Shown here piece by piece: positions 16,922 through 27,687 of a stretch of DNA of 64,000 bases. The stretch spans positions 224,382 to 288,381 of the forward strand of contig JAIOXZ010000001.1 in assembly GCA_021741355.1 (NCBI GenBank), given 5' to 3'. Position 1 is the first letter of the stretch; each line of letters starts with the position of its first letter. The stretch is from Caulobacter sp. GTDB taxonomy: Bacteria; Pseudomonadota; Alphaproteobacteria; Caulobacterales; Caulobacteraceae. The notes under the pieces are model-generated. The model had not been told where the DNA came from. It saw only the letters and a program-made list of their open reading frames with translations, and did no database searches. A program made the translations under genes and the position numbers.

Positions 16922-17650
16922 ATGACAGACGCCCCTCCCCCTGAAGGCTGCGCCGTGGTGATCGGCGCGACGGGCGGCATCGGCCGGGCGCTGACGCAGC
17001 AGATCGTCGCGAGCGGGCGGTTCCGCGCGGTCCATGCGTTGAGCCGGTCGGGAGACGGCGCGCCGGACGGGTCGACCGGCGGCCGGATCGATCTTGAGGA
17101 CGAGGCGTCGATCGCAGAGGCCGCCGCGCGCCTGTACGCTCCACCCAGGCTGGTCATCGTCGCCAGCGGGCGACTGCACGGCGCCGGTCTGGCGCCGGAA
17201 AAGGCGCTGCGGATGCTGGACCCGGCGGCGATGCATCAGGCGTTCGCGATCAACACGGTCGGCCCGGCGCTCGTGGCCAAGCACTTCACACCGCTGTTTC
17301 CGCGCGAGGGCCTGTCGGTGTTCGCGGCGCTGTCGGCGCGCGTGGGCAGCATCAGCGACAACCGGCTGGGCGGCTGGCACAGCTATCGGGCGTCCAAGGC
17401 GGCGCTGAACATGCTGATCGCCACCATCGCCATCGAACTGGCGCGGACACGGCCTGCGGCGCTGTGCGTCGGTCTGCACCCCGGGACCGTCGACACGGGC
17501 CTGAGCAAGCCCTTTCAGAGCGGCGTTCCGGACGAGCGGCTGTTCACCGCCGATCACAGCGCCGACCGGCTGCTGCAGGTGATCGACGGCCTGACGCCCG
17601 CCGACAGCGGCGGCGTGTTCGCCTGGGACGGCGCCAGAATTCCCGCCTGA
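16922..17650 (+). CDS. SDR family oxidoreductase (CsgA/SniffeR-like)
   Basis: 242 residues. The NAD(P)-binding motif is GATGGIG near 15-21. The active site is Ser-Ala-Arg in ALSARVG and Tyr-x-x-x-Lys in SYRASKAALN. The HPGTVDTGLSKPFQ segment is typical of the C-factor/CsgA-like short-chain dehydrogenases. The substrate is unknown. It starts 27 bases after the YbjQ-like gene and may share its transcript. Confidence 0.85.
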   Translation: MTDAPPPEGCAVVIGATGGIGRALTQQIVASGRFRAVHALSRSGDGAPDGSTGGRIDLEDEASIAEAAARLYAPPRLVIVASGRLHGAGLAPEKALRMLDPAAMHQAFAINTVGPALVAKHFTPLFPREGLSVFAALSARVGSISDNRLGGWHSYRASKAALNMLIATIAIELARTRPAALCVGLHPGTVDTGLSKPFQSGVPDERLFTADHSADRLLQVIDGLTPADSGGVFAWDGARIPA

Positions 17651-17754
17651 GCCGCGGAACCCGCTCCGGGCGACGTTGCGGCGCCGTTGCCAACGCGACC
17701 CACGCGGGCTAACCCGGCCCGGCAAAATCGTGCGTGAGGGGCGTGACCAGGCCG

Positions 17755-19745
<1,991 letters not shown>

Positions 19746-19746
<1 letters not shown>

Positions 19747-20261
19747 TGACGCCGGTCCAGACCCTGTTCGGGTTCAAGGGGCGCATCCGTCGCAAAGACT
19801 GGTGGCTGTGGGTGATCGGGCTGGCGGTTGCCCATGTCGCCGTCGCCGCGCTGATCAGCCTTGGGCTGGGTCTGGATGTCTTTGCCGCCGAAAGTCCACT
19901 GAGCACGCTGTTTGGGGCGGCGCGGCGGCTGCCTCTGTGGGCGGCTGTGCCGTTCGAGCTGCTCTTCCTGTGGCCGACGACGGCGCTGGGCGTGAAGCGG
20001 CTGCAGGATCGCAACGTCCCCGGCTGGCCCGTCGCGGTCTTCTACGCCGTGGCGCTGGTGATGGGCTTCTTCGCCCGCCAGGACGGCGGCGCCGCAGCCG
20101 GCAAGTTCGGCGGTGCGGGCGGGCTGCTGCTGCTGTCGTTCAACCTCGTCTACCTGGCCGTGGCGATCGGGTTTCTGGTGACGCTGGGCTTCCTCGCCGG
20201 GACGCCCGGCGACAACCGGTTCGGGCCCTCGCCGAAGGCCGAGCCGGCGTCCGCCGAATAA
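19746..20261 (+). CDS. DUF805 membrane protein 1
   Basis: 171 residues. The DUF805 opening TLFGFKGRIRRKDWW precedes four hydrophobic segments, with the family's VKRLQDRNVPGW motif in the middle and GDNRFGPSP near the end. The ATG overlaps the pccA stop (TGATG), so it is translationally coupled to it. The family is an inner-membrane protein of unknown function. It is the first of three DUF805 genes in a row. Confidence 0.85.
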
Positions 20262-20328
20262 TTCACCCCCTCAAGCGAACCGAACGCCGGTCTGCCGCGT
20301 TGATCCTGCGATGGCGGGAGGCATTCGC

Positions 20329-20754
20329 ATGGCGCTTTGGGACCTCTATCGTTTTGACGGCCGGATCGGACGGCTGTCGTTCGCCCTCACGCAGATCGGG
20401 GTGTTCACCGCCAGCTATGTGCTGACCTTCCTGATGATCATCTTCAGCGGCGCCGGTGACGAAACCGCCGCCGGCATCACCTGGGCCGACCAGGCGGGCG
20501 TGGGCCTGGCCATCGCCTTCCTGCTGCTGAACGGAGCCTGGATCAGCCTGGCGGCGTCGATCAAGCGCTGCCACGATCGCGATCTGAGCGGCTGGATGCT
20601 GCTGTTCGTCTTCCCGCCCCTGCTCGGCCAGCTGTGGCTGGTGCTCAGCCTGGTCACCGGCGAGGGCACAAGCGGCCGCAATCGCTTCGGCGCGCGCGAG
20701 CCGATGCTCGTCGACTGGAGCGGCGACCTTTCGCAGCGCCGCGCTCTCGCCTAG
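20329..20754 (+). CDS. DUF805 membrane protein 2
   Basis: 141 residues. LYRFDGRIGRLSFALTQ, four hydrophobic stretches, IKRCHDRDLSGWML and GRNRFGARE define DUF805. A GGGAGG site seven bases before ATG 20329 fixes the start; the in-frame ATG at 20311 overlaps that site. It is clearly paralogous to its two neighbours. Confidence 0.85.
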   Translation: MALWDLYRFDGRIGRLSFALTQIGVFTASYVLTFLMIIFSGAGDETAAGITWADQAGVGLAIAFLLLNGAWISLAASIKRCHDRDLSGWMLLFVFPPLLGQLWLVLSLVTGEGTSGRNRFGAREPMLVDWSGDLSQRRALA

Positions 20755-20803
20755 ATAGGGTCTACAAGACCCTGCCTTTCGAGAGTCGGAGCGAGCAAAC
20801 CCC

Positions 20804-21208
20804 ATGAGCGGCCAGATCGACTGGGCGGAGCTGTTCTTCTCCTCGACGGGCCGCGTGGCGCGGACGCCGTTCCTGATCGCCGCCGCCGTGCTGATCGCCA
20901 TCGCAATGGTCTATGAGGCCTCGATGCCGCCCGGCGTTCACTGGCTGACCGGCTGGTTCGTCTATCCGGGCCTGCTGTTCTCCGGCGCCTGCGTGCTGTC
21001 CAAGCGTCTGCATGACCGGGGGCGGTCCGGCTGGATCGCGGCGATCATCATCCTCGCCCTGATCGTGGCCTGGCCGATTCCGGCCGGATTCCTCGACTTC
21101 GCCTTCTCGCTGGTCATCCTGTGGGCCGCCGTCGAGCTGGGCGTGCTGTCCGGCGAGCAGGGCGCCAACCGCTACGGACCCAATCCCGTCAAAGCCGTCA
21201 CCGTTTAG
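20804..21208 (+). CDS. DUF805 membrane protein 3
   Basis: 134 residues. FFSSTGRVARTPFLIAA opens the domain, SKRLHDRGRSGWIA is the central motif and GANRYGPNP the tail. At least three membrane segments are visible. It is the third tandem DUF805 copy, in operon-like spacing after the second and followed within 15 bases by a secreted-protein gene. Confidence 0.85.
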   Translation: MSGQIDWAELFFSSTGRVARTPFLIAAAVLIAIAMVYEASMPPGVHWLTGWFVYPGLLFSGACVLSKRLHDRGRSGWIAAIIILALIVAWPIPAGFLDFAFSLVILWAAVELGVLSGEQGANRYGPNPVKAVTV

Positions 21209-21222
21209 GAGCGTTTTTCCGC

Positions 21223-21582
21223 ATGCGCGCTGTCTTCGCCTTCGCCGCCATTCTGGCGCTGTCGACCCCGGCCCTCGCCGCCGAGGCCATTCCGCCCGAA
21301 GCCCAGCCCGGCATCGATGCGGTCAAGGGCATGCTCAAGAGCACCAAGTCGGTCAGCTTCCGCAAGATCAAGGTCAACGCCGCCGGCGACGTCTGCGCGC
21401 TGGTGACGCCCACTGCGTCGAGCGACGACATCGCCTTCGTCTGGACCAAGGCCACGGGCAACGTCTGGATCAACGAGTCGCCGGACTACGGCTATTCCGA
21501 GTTCGTCTGGGGCAACCCGCGCCTGCAGCGCTCGACCGAGCGGCCACTGTATCAGGCCTGGAAGGCCTGCCAGAAGGGGTAG
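21223..21582 (+). CDS. small secreted protein of unknown function
   Basis: 119 residues from ATG 21223, with AGGAG upstream. The signal peptide RAVFAFAAILALSTPALA is followed by a short soluble domain with two cysteines (DVCALV and KACQKG) and aromatic segments NVWINESPDYGYSEFVW. It is probably periplasmic. No family is recognised. It is likely the last gene of the pccA-DUF805 operon, since the palindromic element follows at once. Confidence 0.7.
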   Translation: MRAVFAFAAILALSTPALAAEAIPPEAQPGIDAVKGMLKSTKSVSFRKIKVNAAGDVCALVTPTASSDDIAFVWTKATGNVWINESPDYGYSEFVWGNPRLQRSTERPLYQAWKACQKG

Positions 21583-21589
21583 GCTGATA

Positions 21590-21725
21590 TCCTTCTCCCG
21601 GAGGGAGAAGGTGTCGGGTGGAACCCGACGGATGAGGGTTTACGGGGCGACCGCGAAGGCGCCGTAACCCCTCACCCTCCCGTCGCGATGCGCCGGGCCC
21701 CTCCCTCTCCCTGCGGGAGAGGGTC
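21590..21725. repeat. ~140-bp palindromic element, copy 2, overlapping the lipB 3' end
   Basis: Same order of blocks as at 1635: a CCTTCTCCC hairpin, CGTAACCCCTCACCCTCCCG, then CTCTCCC/GGGAGAG. The right ~54 bases encode the last ~18 residues of lipB ([17 protein letters not shown]), so the element supplies the stop codon of that gene. Confidence 0.85.
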
Positions 21726-22442
21726 GTCCACCACCGCCCCGAACACGCCCTCGAACGCGGCCCGCAGCGCGGCGTCGGCTTCGTCCATGGTCACCGGCAA
21801 GCCCTGATCGACGAGACTGGTGACGCCGTGGTCGGTGACCCCGCAGGGGACGATGCCGCCGAAGTGGTCCAGGTCCGGCTCGACGTTCAGGCTGATCCCG
21901 TGAAAGCTGACCCAGCGGCGCAGCTTGACGCCGATGGCGGCGATCTTGTCCTCGCGCGACCAGCCGGGCCCTTTGCGCTCGACCCAGACACCGACGCGGC
22001 CGTCGCGGACCTGGCCCTCGAGATTGAACGACGCCAGCGCCTCGATCACCCAGGCCTCCAGCGCCGCGACAAAGGCGCGCACGTCCTTCGTGCGCTTGCC
22101 CAGATCGAGCATCACATAGGCCACCCGCTGGCCGGGGCCGTGGTAGGTGTACTGCCCCCCTCGCCCGCTCTCGAACACCGGGAAGCGGTCAGGATCGATC
22201 AGGTCCGCGGATTTGGCCGAGACACCGGCGGTGTAGAGCGGCGGGTGTTCCAGCAGCCAGACCAGCTCGCCCGCCTCGCCCTTCGCGATGGCTTCGGCGC
22301 GAGCCTCCATCGCCGCCACGGCGTCGGGATAGGCCACCGGCGTGCGTGACACCGCCCAGCCGGCCGGCAATCCGTCGGCCCGGCCGAAAAGAGGCGTCGC
22401 GGGGGGCGGCAAGGCCCCGGGATTTAACGGCTGATCAAGCAT
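21672..22442 (-). CDS. lipB: octanoyl-[acyl carrier protein]:protein octanoyltransferase
   Basis: About 256 residues. LipB features are [32 protein letters not shown], the lysine in [17 protein letters not shown], and catalytic-type Cys in FGGIVPCGV. It transfers octanoate from ACP to lipoyl domains. ATG 22442 has GGGG upstream; ATG 22472 is an alternative with no visible ribosome-binding site. The C-terminal ~18 residues come from a repeat element and are not LipB-like. It is divergent from fliN with only ~52 bases between the starts. Confidence 0.92.
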   Translation of the reverse strand: MLDQPLNPGALPPPATPLFGRADGLPAGWAVSRTPVAYPDAVAAMEARAEAIAKGEAGELVWLLEHPPLYTAGVSAKSADLIDPDRFPVFESGRGGQYTYHGPGQRVAYVMLDLGKRTKDVRAFVAALEAWVIEALASFNLEGQVRDGRVGVWVERKGPGWSREDKIAAIGVKLRRWVSFHGISLNVEPDLDHFGGIVPCGVTDHGVTSLVDQGLPVTMDEADAALRAAFEGVFGAVVDDPLPQGEGGARRIATGG

Positions 22443-22494
22443 GAGGCCCCAATGTGGCGTGTCGGCGCTCATTGCGCGAGGGGCCAAGCAGTTC

Positions 22495-22749
22495 GTGAGT
22501 CAGGTTCAGTCGGTCAACGTCGAGATTTCCGTGGTCCTGGGGCGCTCGACGCTCCCCATGTCACAGCTGCTGCGCATGGGTCGCGGAGCGGTGATCCCGC
22601 TCGACGCCAAGGCCAGCGACGAGGTCTGGATCCTGGCCAACAACCACCCGGTGGCCCGCGGCGAAATCCAGATCAACGACGACAAGATCAGCATCGCCGT
22701 CACCCGCGCCGCCGACGTCTACGACTTCATGGCCGGCGGGACGACGTAG
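22495..22749 (+). CDS. fliN: FliN-like flagellar motor switch protein (SpoA domain)
   Basis: 84 residues from GTG 22495. The whole protein is one SpoA domain: [40 protein letters not shown] and [21 protein letters not shown]. Such domains form the base of the flagellar C-ring. No other flagellar gene is in the window, so it is an orphan copy. An upstream in-frame ATG at 22441 would overlap the lipB start region. Its last 31 bases overlap the convergent small gene. Confidence 0.85.
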   Translation: MSQVQSVNVEISVVLGRSTLPMSQLLRMGRGAVIPLDAKASDEVWILANNHPVARGEIQINDDKISIAVTRAADVYDFMAGGTT

Positions 22750-22913
22750 CGGGCTTTCCGGGCCGCTTTCAGCCAGGCCAGCGCCTGGTTGGCCAGAGCC
22801 AGACGCTCCACCACCCGCAGTTCCAGCAACGTCATCTGCAGTTCGGTGTTCTCGGCGGTCGCCTGATCGATCAGGGCCGCGAAGGCGTTTCGGCTGAGGC
22901 GGGGCTTGGTCAT
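22719..22913 (-). CDS. 64-residue helical protein of unknown function
   Basis: A single predicted long helix region, MTKPRLSRNAFAALIDQATA then leucine-rich NTELQMTLLELRVVERLAL, ending in a basic tail. AGGAGCC sits seven bases before the ATG. Its 3' end overlaps the 3' end of fliN on the other strand by 31 bases. The good ribosome-binding site and helical heptad pattern argue that it is real; there is no family match I can name. Confidence 0.6.
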   Translation of the reverse strand: MTKPRLSRNAFAALIDQATAENTELQMTLLELRVVERLALANQALAWLKAARKARYVVPPAMKS

Positions 22914-22930
22914 TGAGGGCTCCTGGCTTC

Positions 22931-23071
22931 TCCCTCCCCTTCATGGGGAGGGACGTCGGCGAAGCCGACAGGGTGGGGAAGCCGGAGGCCGTGCCGGATG
23001 GGTCAGGGTGGCGTCTGAATTCCCCACCCGTCCGGGCTTCGCCCGTCCACCCTCCCCATGAAGGGGAGGGA
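22931..23071. repeat. CCCTCCCC palindromic element
   Basis: Perfect 22-base inverted arms (22931-22952 and 23050-23071), each itself a CCCTCCCC/GGGGAGGG hairpin, enclose ~97 bases with inner inverted GTGGGG/CCCCAC blocks. Related elements occur at 35443-35560 and 49755-49863, and half an element at 63313-63360. Confidence 0.85.
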
Positions 23072-23836
23072 GAATGCGCGCGGCTTCGCAGCCTCGGCTG
23101 TCATCCAGCGAGTTGGGGAGGTGGTGCGGCGCGCTCCGGTCTCACCCGGATGTCTGGTAGGGCAGGCTTTGTGAGAATGGCTGGACCGTCACGCGCCGCG
23201 AAGTCCGTCTGGGCGGGAGCGACCGGTAGGCAGCGCTGTTTGCGCTTAGCCGGTTCAGCCCCTGGCGGGCGGGTGGCTTGCTACGCCATCCCCGGACCGG
23301 ACGAGTAACCCCCTCGTCCCTGTCCCCGCTCGGACCCCGTCCCCGCCGCCGCTTGGGTCGCATGGCCATGCGCCCTCCCCCGTGCGGTGGGGATGACGTG
23401 AGTATGGGCGGGGTTTCGGGCAGTGAGGGCAATTGCGTTCTGCACGGCGGGAAAGCTGGGGAAGACGTCTGCGATTTCAAAAGGTTGCGCACGGACGCAA
23501 ATGCAATCCACCGTGGAAAGCCCTCCTCCTCGATGGAGGAGGGTTGGGTGGTGGTGTGGCCGCGATGTCTGGCGAAGAGCGCTGATTGGCGCCGAAGCCC
23601 CATGGCGCTCTCCCCGAACTACCTCAGCCACACCTCCATCCCCGACCCTTCCTCCATCGAGGAGGAAGGGGGATGTGGCTTTGTCTCATGCAGGCCAGCG
23701 TGCCGGACGGATCAGGTTGGTCAAGGGTGAGCCCTGCGGGCTCATCGCTCCGCGACGCGCAGCGCCCTTGAGCAACCTGATGCGTCCGGCGATTATCTCG
23801 CCATGAGATGAAGGGCGGGGTGTGAATGCTGCTCGC
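23072..23836. other. gene-poor stretch made of repeat blocks
   Basis: No convincing coding sequence is seen here on either strand; the open frames are short, arginine/proline-rich and lack ribosome-binding sites. It contains a palindromic element at 23521-23671 (arms CCTCCTCGATGGAGGAGG and CCTCCATCGAGGAGG) and an inverted repeat at 23681-23812. The remaining ~430 bases (23090-23520) show no feature I can name. Confidence 0.6.
23681..23812. repeat. imperfect ~50-base inverted repeat, MITE-like
   Basis: Arms 23681-23728 and 23763-23812 match in inverted orientation over about three quarters of their length. The best-conserved parts are TCTCATG and CCGGACG-ATCAGGTTG-TCAAGGG. A 34-base spacer separates them. 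The arms look like terminal inverted repeats of a small non-autonomous element or a decayed long hairpin. Confidence 0.6.
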
Positions 23837-24289
23837 CTATCCGCAGACAGCGAAAAATCGCGTGATCGCTTTGCGCTCAGCCGGGTAAGTGGCGTTCAGA
23901 GCGCCACGCCCCTCCAGAGTCAGCCGTCCGGTGGCCGCAAACGCGACCAGCACCAAGTCATGTGCGGAAACCTCGGCCACGGCCCAGCCATCCATGTCCT
24001 CTCCACCTCCTTGAAATTTCGCCGGCCAAGTTGCCCTCGCTGTGTCTGAACTCAGCGTCAGGCTCTTACCCGACCAGTCGGCGGCAACGGGCTGTTCGAC
24101 GGTCACCTGACCGCTGCCTTCCTTGCACCGAAGGCCAAACGTGCTGACGTCCGATGCCTCCGGACCATACTGAAGAATGCGGACATCGCGTCTGTCCCAA
24201 TCGGACCATTCCGACCAGTAGAGATCGTCCGCCGCAACTTGACCGCAGGCGCAGACCAGAACCGCGATCGAGATTGGCAAGGCGCGCAT
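23837..24289 (-). CDS. secreted protein of unknown function downstream of pccB
   Basis: 150 residues. The signal peptide RALPISIAVLVCACGQVAA is followed by a tryptophan-rich start (YWSEWSDWDRRDV) and a beta-rich body. The start lies 11 bases after the pccB stop, so the genes are probably co-transcribed. Two further cysteines (LRCKEG, FAVCG) could pair in the periplasm. No family is recognised, and its link to propionate metabolism is unproven. Confidence 0.7.
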   Translation of the reverse strand: MRALPISIAVLVCACGQVAADDLYWSEWSDWDRRDVRILQYGPEASDVSTFGLRCKEGSGQVTVEQPVAADWSGKSLTLSSDTARATWPAKFQGGGEDMDGWAVAEVSAHDLVLVAFAATGRLTLEGRGALNATYPAERKAITRFFAVCG

Positions 24290-24300
24290 GCGCCCCTCCC

Positions 24301-25833
<1,533 letters not shown>

Positions 25834-25900
25834 GCCGCCATTCCCTGTCTGTCGAACGGGACCGGGTTAAAGGCGCGGCGGGGGTGTGACAAGCATCGAT

Positions 25901-26041
25901 ATCCCTTCTCCCGGCGGGAGAAGGTGTCGGGTGGAACGGGGCGGATGAGGGGTTACGGTGGGTCAGGATTCGCCCGACGCAACGTAACCCCTCACCCTCC
26001 CGGCGCTTCGCTCCGGGCCCCTCCCTCGTCCTGTGAGAGAG
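25901..26041. repeat. ~140-bp palindromic element, copy 3
   Basis: Same block order as copies 1, 2 and 4 (CCTTCTCCC hairpin, CGTAACCCCTCACCCTCCCG, GGGCCCCTCCCTC), but the right hairpin is degraded. It fills the space between the pccB start and the stop of the winged-helix regulator. Confidence 0.85.
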
Positions 26042-26043
26042 AG

Positions 26044-26334
26044 CTACGGTGAGACCAGCCCCGCCAGGCGCTGGAGCTCCGCGATGTGGCCGGCGAAGGC
26101 CTTTCGGCCGGCGGCGGTCAGCGACAACCAGGTCCGCTGGCGCCCGCCCTGCGCCGCCTTGCTAACGGCGACGTAGCCGGCGTCCTCCAACAGCTTCACA
26201 TGCTTGGAGAGGACGGAGTCGGAGACCCCTACGCTGTCGCGCACCATGGCGAATTCCGCCTGGTCGGCCGCTGACAGGATGGCGCAGATCCGCAGCCGTC
26301 CCGGCGGATGGATCACCGGATCCAGAGCTCTCAT
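26044..26334 (-). CDS. winged-helix transcriptional regulator
   Basis: 96 residues, one winged-helix domain of the HTH_34/MarR-like type. ICAILSAADQAEFAMVRDSV, the recognition helix VSDSVLSKHVKLLEDAGY, and the wing RQRTWLSLTAAGRKAF are all visible. The start overlaps the stop of the membrane-protein gene (ATGA). Such pairs of a small regulator and a membrane protein are commonly autoregulated. The matching TTTCCA-N3-TGGAAA operators lie in front of the operon. The signal it senses is unknown. Confidence 0.85.
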   Translation of the reverse strand: MRALDPVIHPPGRLRICAILSAADQAEFAMVRDSVGVSDSVLSKHVKLLEDAGYVAVSKAAQGGRQRTWLSLTAAGRKAFAGHIAELQRLAGLVSP

Positions 26335-26798
26335 CGACGCACCTGCGTTTCGGCGCGATACACACGCCACCACAGACGCGAGGCAACGAAGGCGAGCACC
26401 GCACCCACCACCCCTGCGCCGACTGGAACCTGCCAGAGGCCGGTTTTGCGGCTCAGAAACATGACCCCAAGCATCAGCACCGCCAGCACTCCGCCCAAAC
26501 CGATGGCGACCCAACGCGCCCGCCTGGGCGAGATACCGCTGACCCAGACGCCGACCTTGTTGGCCCAGGCCTTCGCCAGCAGCACCAGCCCGATCGCGCA
26601 GCCAGCTGCCGACAACGTGTTCAACGGCGCCGGCAATCCTTGACCGGCAATCATCAGGCCGACCAACCCCGAGTACCCAAGGTCATAGCGCCAACTGCTC
26701 TGGCCCATCTGTTCGGACACCTGGGTGCGCACCATCCGAACCGCCTCAAGCGCTTCGCGCGCATCGGCGGCGGACGGGCTGTTGTCTTCGTCGGTCAT
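26331..26798 (-). CDS. four-helix membrane protein of unknown function
   Basis: 155 residues. A soluble, acidic N-terminus of ~45 residues with an amphipathic helix (AREALEAVRMVRTQVSEQM) precedes four hydrophobic segments (YSGLVGLMIAGQGL, LSAAGCAIGLVLLAKAW, ARWVAIGLGGVLAVLMLGV, VPVGAGVVGAVLAFVASRLW). GAGGG lies upstream of ATG 26798. It is first in the operon with the winged-helix regulator, which probably represses it. I recognise no specific function. Confidence 0.75.
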   Translation of the reverse strand: MTDEDNSPSAADAREALEAVRMVRTQVSEQMGQSSWRYDLGYSGLVGLMIAGQGLPAPLNTLSAAGCAIGLVLLAKAWANKVGVWVSGISPRRARWVAIGLGGVLAVLMLGVMFLSRKTGLWQVPVGAGVVGAVLAFVASRLWWRVYRAETQVRR

Positions 26799-26810
26799 GT
26801 CGAACCCTCA

Positions 26811-26880
26811 CTTTCCATTGTGGAAAGATAGGCTCTCACTTTCCAAACCGTCAAGTGATAACTTTCCACATTGGAAAGTT
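26811..26880 (-). promoter_or_regulatory. promoter with two TTTCCA-N3-TGGAAA operators and a half-site
   Basis: On the minus strand TTGACG (26854-26849), a 17-base spacer and CTATCT (26831-26826) form a good sigma-70 promoter. A perfect 21-base palindrome, AACTTTCCA-CAT-TGGAAAGTT, is at 26860-26880 just upstream of the -35. A 17-base palindrome of the same type is at 26811-26827, directly after the -10. A TTTCCA half-site at 26839-26845 lies in the spacer. The arrangement suits cooperative autorepression by the winged-helix protein of the operon. Confidence 0.8.
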
Positions 26881-27601
26881 AGCGAAGCGCCTCGAACCAC
26901 TGCTCCAGCCAGAGGGCTTCGGCCAGGCGGCCTTGCGTGCGGATCGCCGCCTCCCCGTCGATGCCCCAGAGCCGCTCCTGGAAGGCCTCGTCGAGGCGGG
27001 CGAGATCATGCGCCTGTTCGCCCGTGATGCGGCCTCGTTGCAGGGCCAGGGCCAGCACCGCCGAACCCAGCAGGCCGGCGGCGTGGGCCAGCGCGGCCAG
27101 GCCGAAGTCGTCGAGGTCGAGCGCCAGCGACCGGACCCGCGCCAGGGCGTCGGCGGATTGCTCGCGATGGATGATGCCGACCGTTGGCTCCAGCGAGACA
27201 CCGAGGTCCGTTCGCGCCCAGTCCAGCAGCGGGTCCCAGGCGGCGGTCTGTTCGGCGGCCAGTTCGCGCGGCGACTCCGCCCGGTAGCAGAGAAGGTCCG
27301 AGCCGGCGTAGCGGGCGATCTCGTCGGCCACGGCCTCGCGGACGGCGGCGATCTTCTCCAGCGCCGTATAGGCCAGCCGCACGGCCGGCATGGAGACCAT
27401 GACGATATACGGGTTCTGGGCGTCCCATTCCCCGGCCGCCAGCGCCGCCAGCCCCGGCGTCGGCAGGATCAGCGGCGCGCCGCCCGGGGCTTTCGGTGTG
27501 CGGCCGTCGAGTTGCACCGCGTGGCCGCCCCCGGCCGGCGCGACGGTCACCGCGGTGTAGAACCGGCGTGGGTGCTGGACCCCGTCTTCCCGTGCCGCCA
27601 C
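26879..27601 (-). CDS. ATP12 family F1-ATPase assembly chaperone
   Basis: 240 residues from GTG 27601, which has GAGGAGA eight bases upstream; a longer frame from 27697 would overlap the divergent DUF1800 gene. ATP12 features are RRFYTAVTV, VQLDGRTPKAP, a YAGSDLLCYRAESP segment, and the acidic-aromatic C-terminus EALWLEQWFEAL. Mitochondrial ATP12 binds F1 alpha; the alphaproteobacterial protein is thought to help F1 assembly. The stop overlaps the distal operator of the next operon. Confidence 0.9.
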   Translation of the reverse strand: MAAREDGVQHPRRFYTAVTVAPAGGGHAVQLDGRTPKAPGGAPLILPTPGLAALAAGEWDAQNPYIVMVSMPAVRLAYTALEKIAAVREAVADEIARYAGSDLLCYRAESPRELAAEQTAAWDPLLDWARTDLGVSLEPTVGIIHREQSADALARVRSLALDLDDFGLAALAHAAGLLGSAVLALALQRGRITGEQAHDLARLDEAFQERLWGIDGEAAIRTQGRLAEALWLEQWFEALR

Positions 27602-27687
27602 TGTGTCGATCTCCTCGCGCGACGGAAGCGCCGCGCCTGATCGTGGAAGTGACGTAACCGCCCCGTCAGTGCAAGGAGGCGCAGGCC

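Noticed and set aside
22441..22494. Sigma-54 promoter for fliN
   Set aside because: TGGC and TTGC are present but 13 bases apart; the -24/-12 element requires a much shorter fixed spacing.
23278..23806. Arginine-rich open frames of 116-150 codons on both strands
   Set aside because: No start signals, strongly biased composition, and they cover palindromic repeats.
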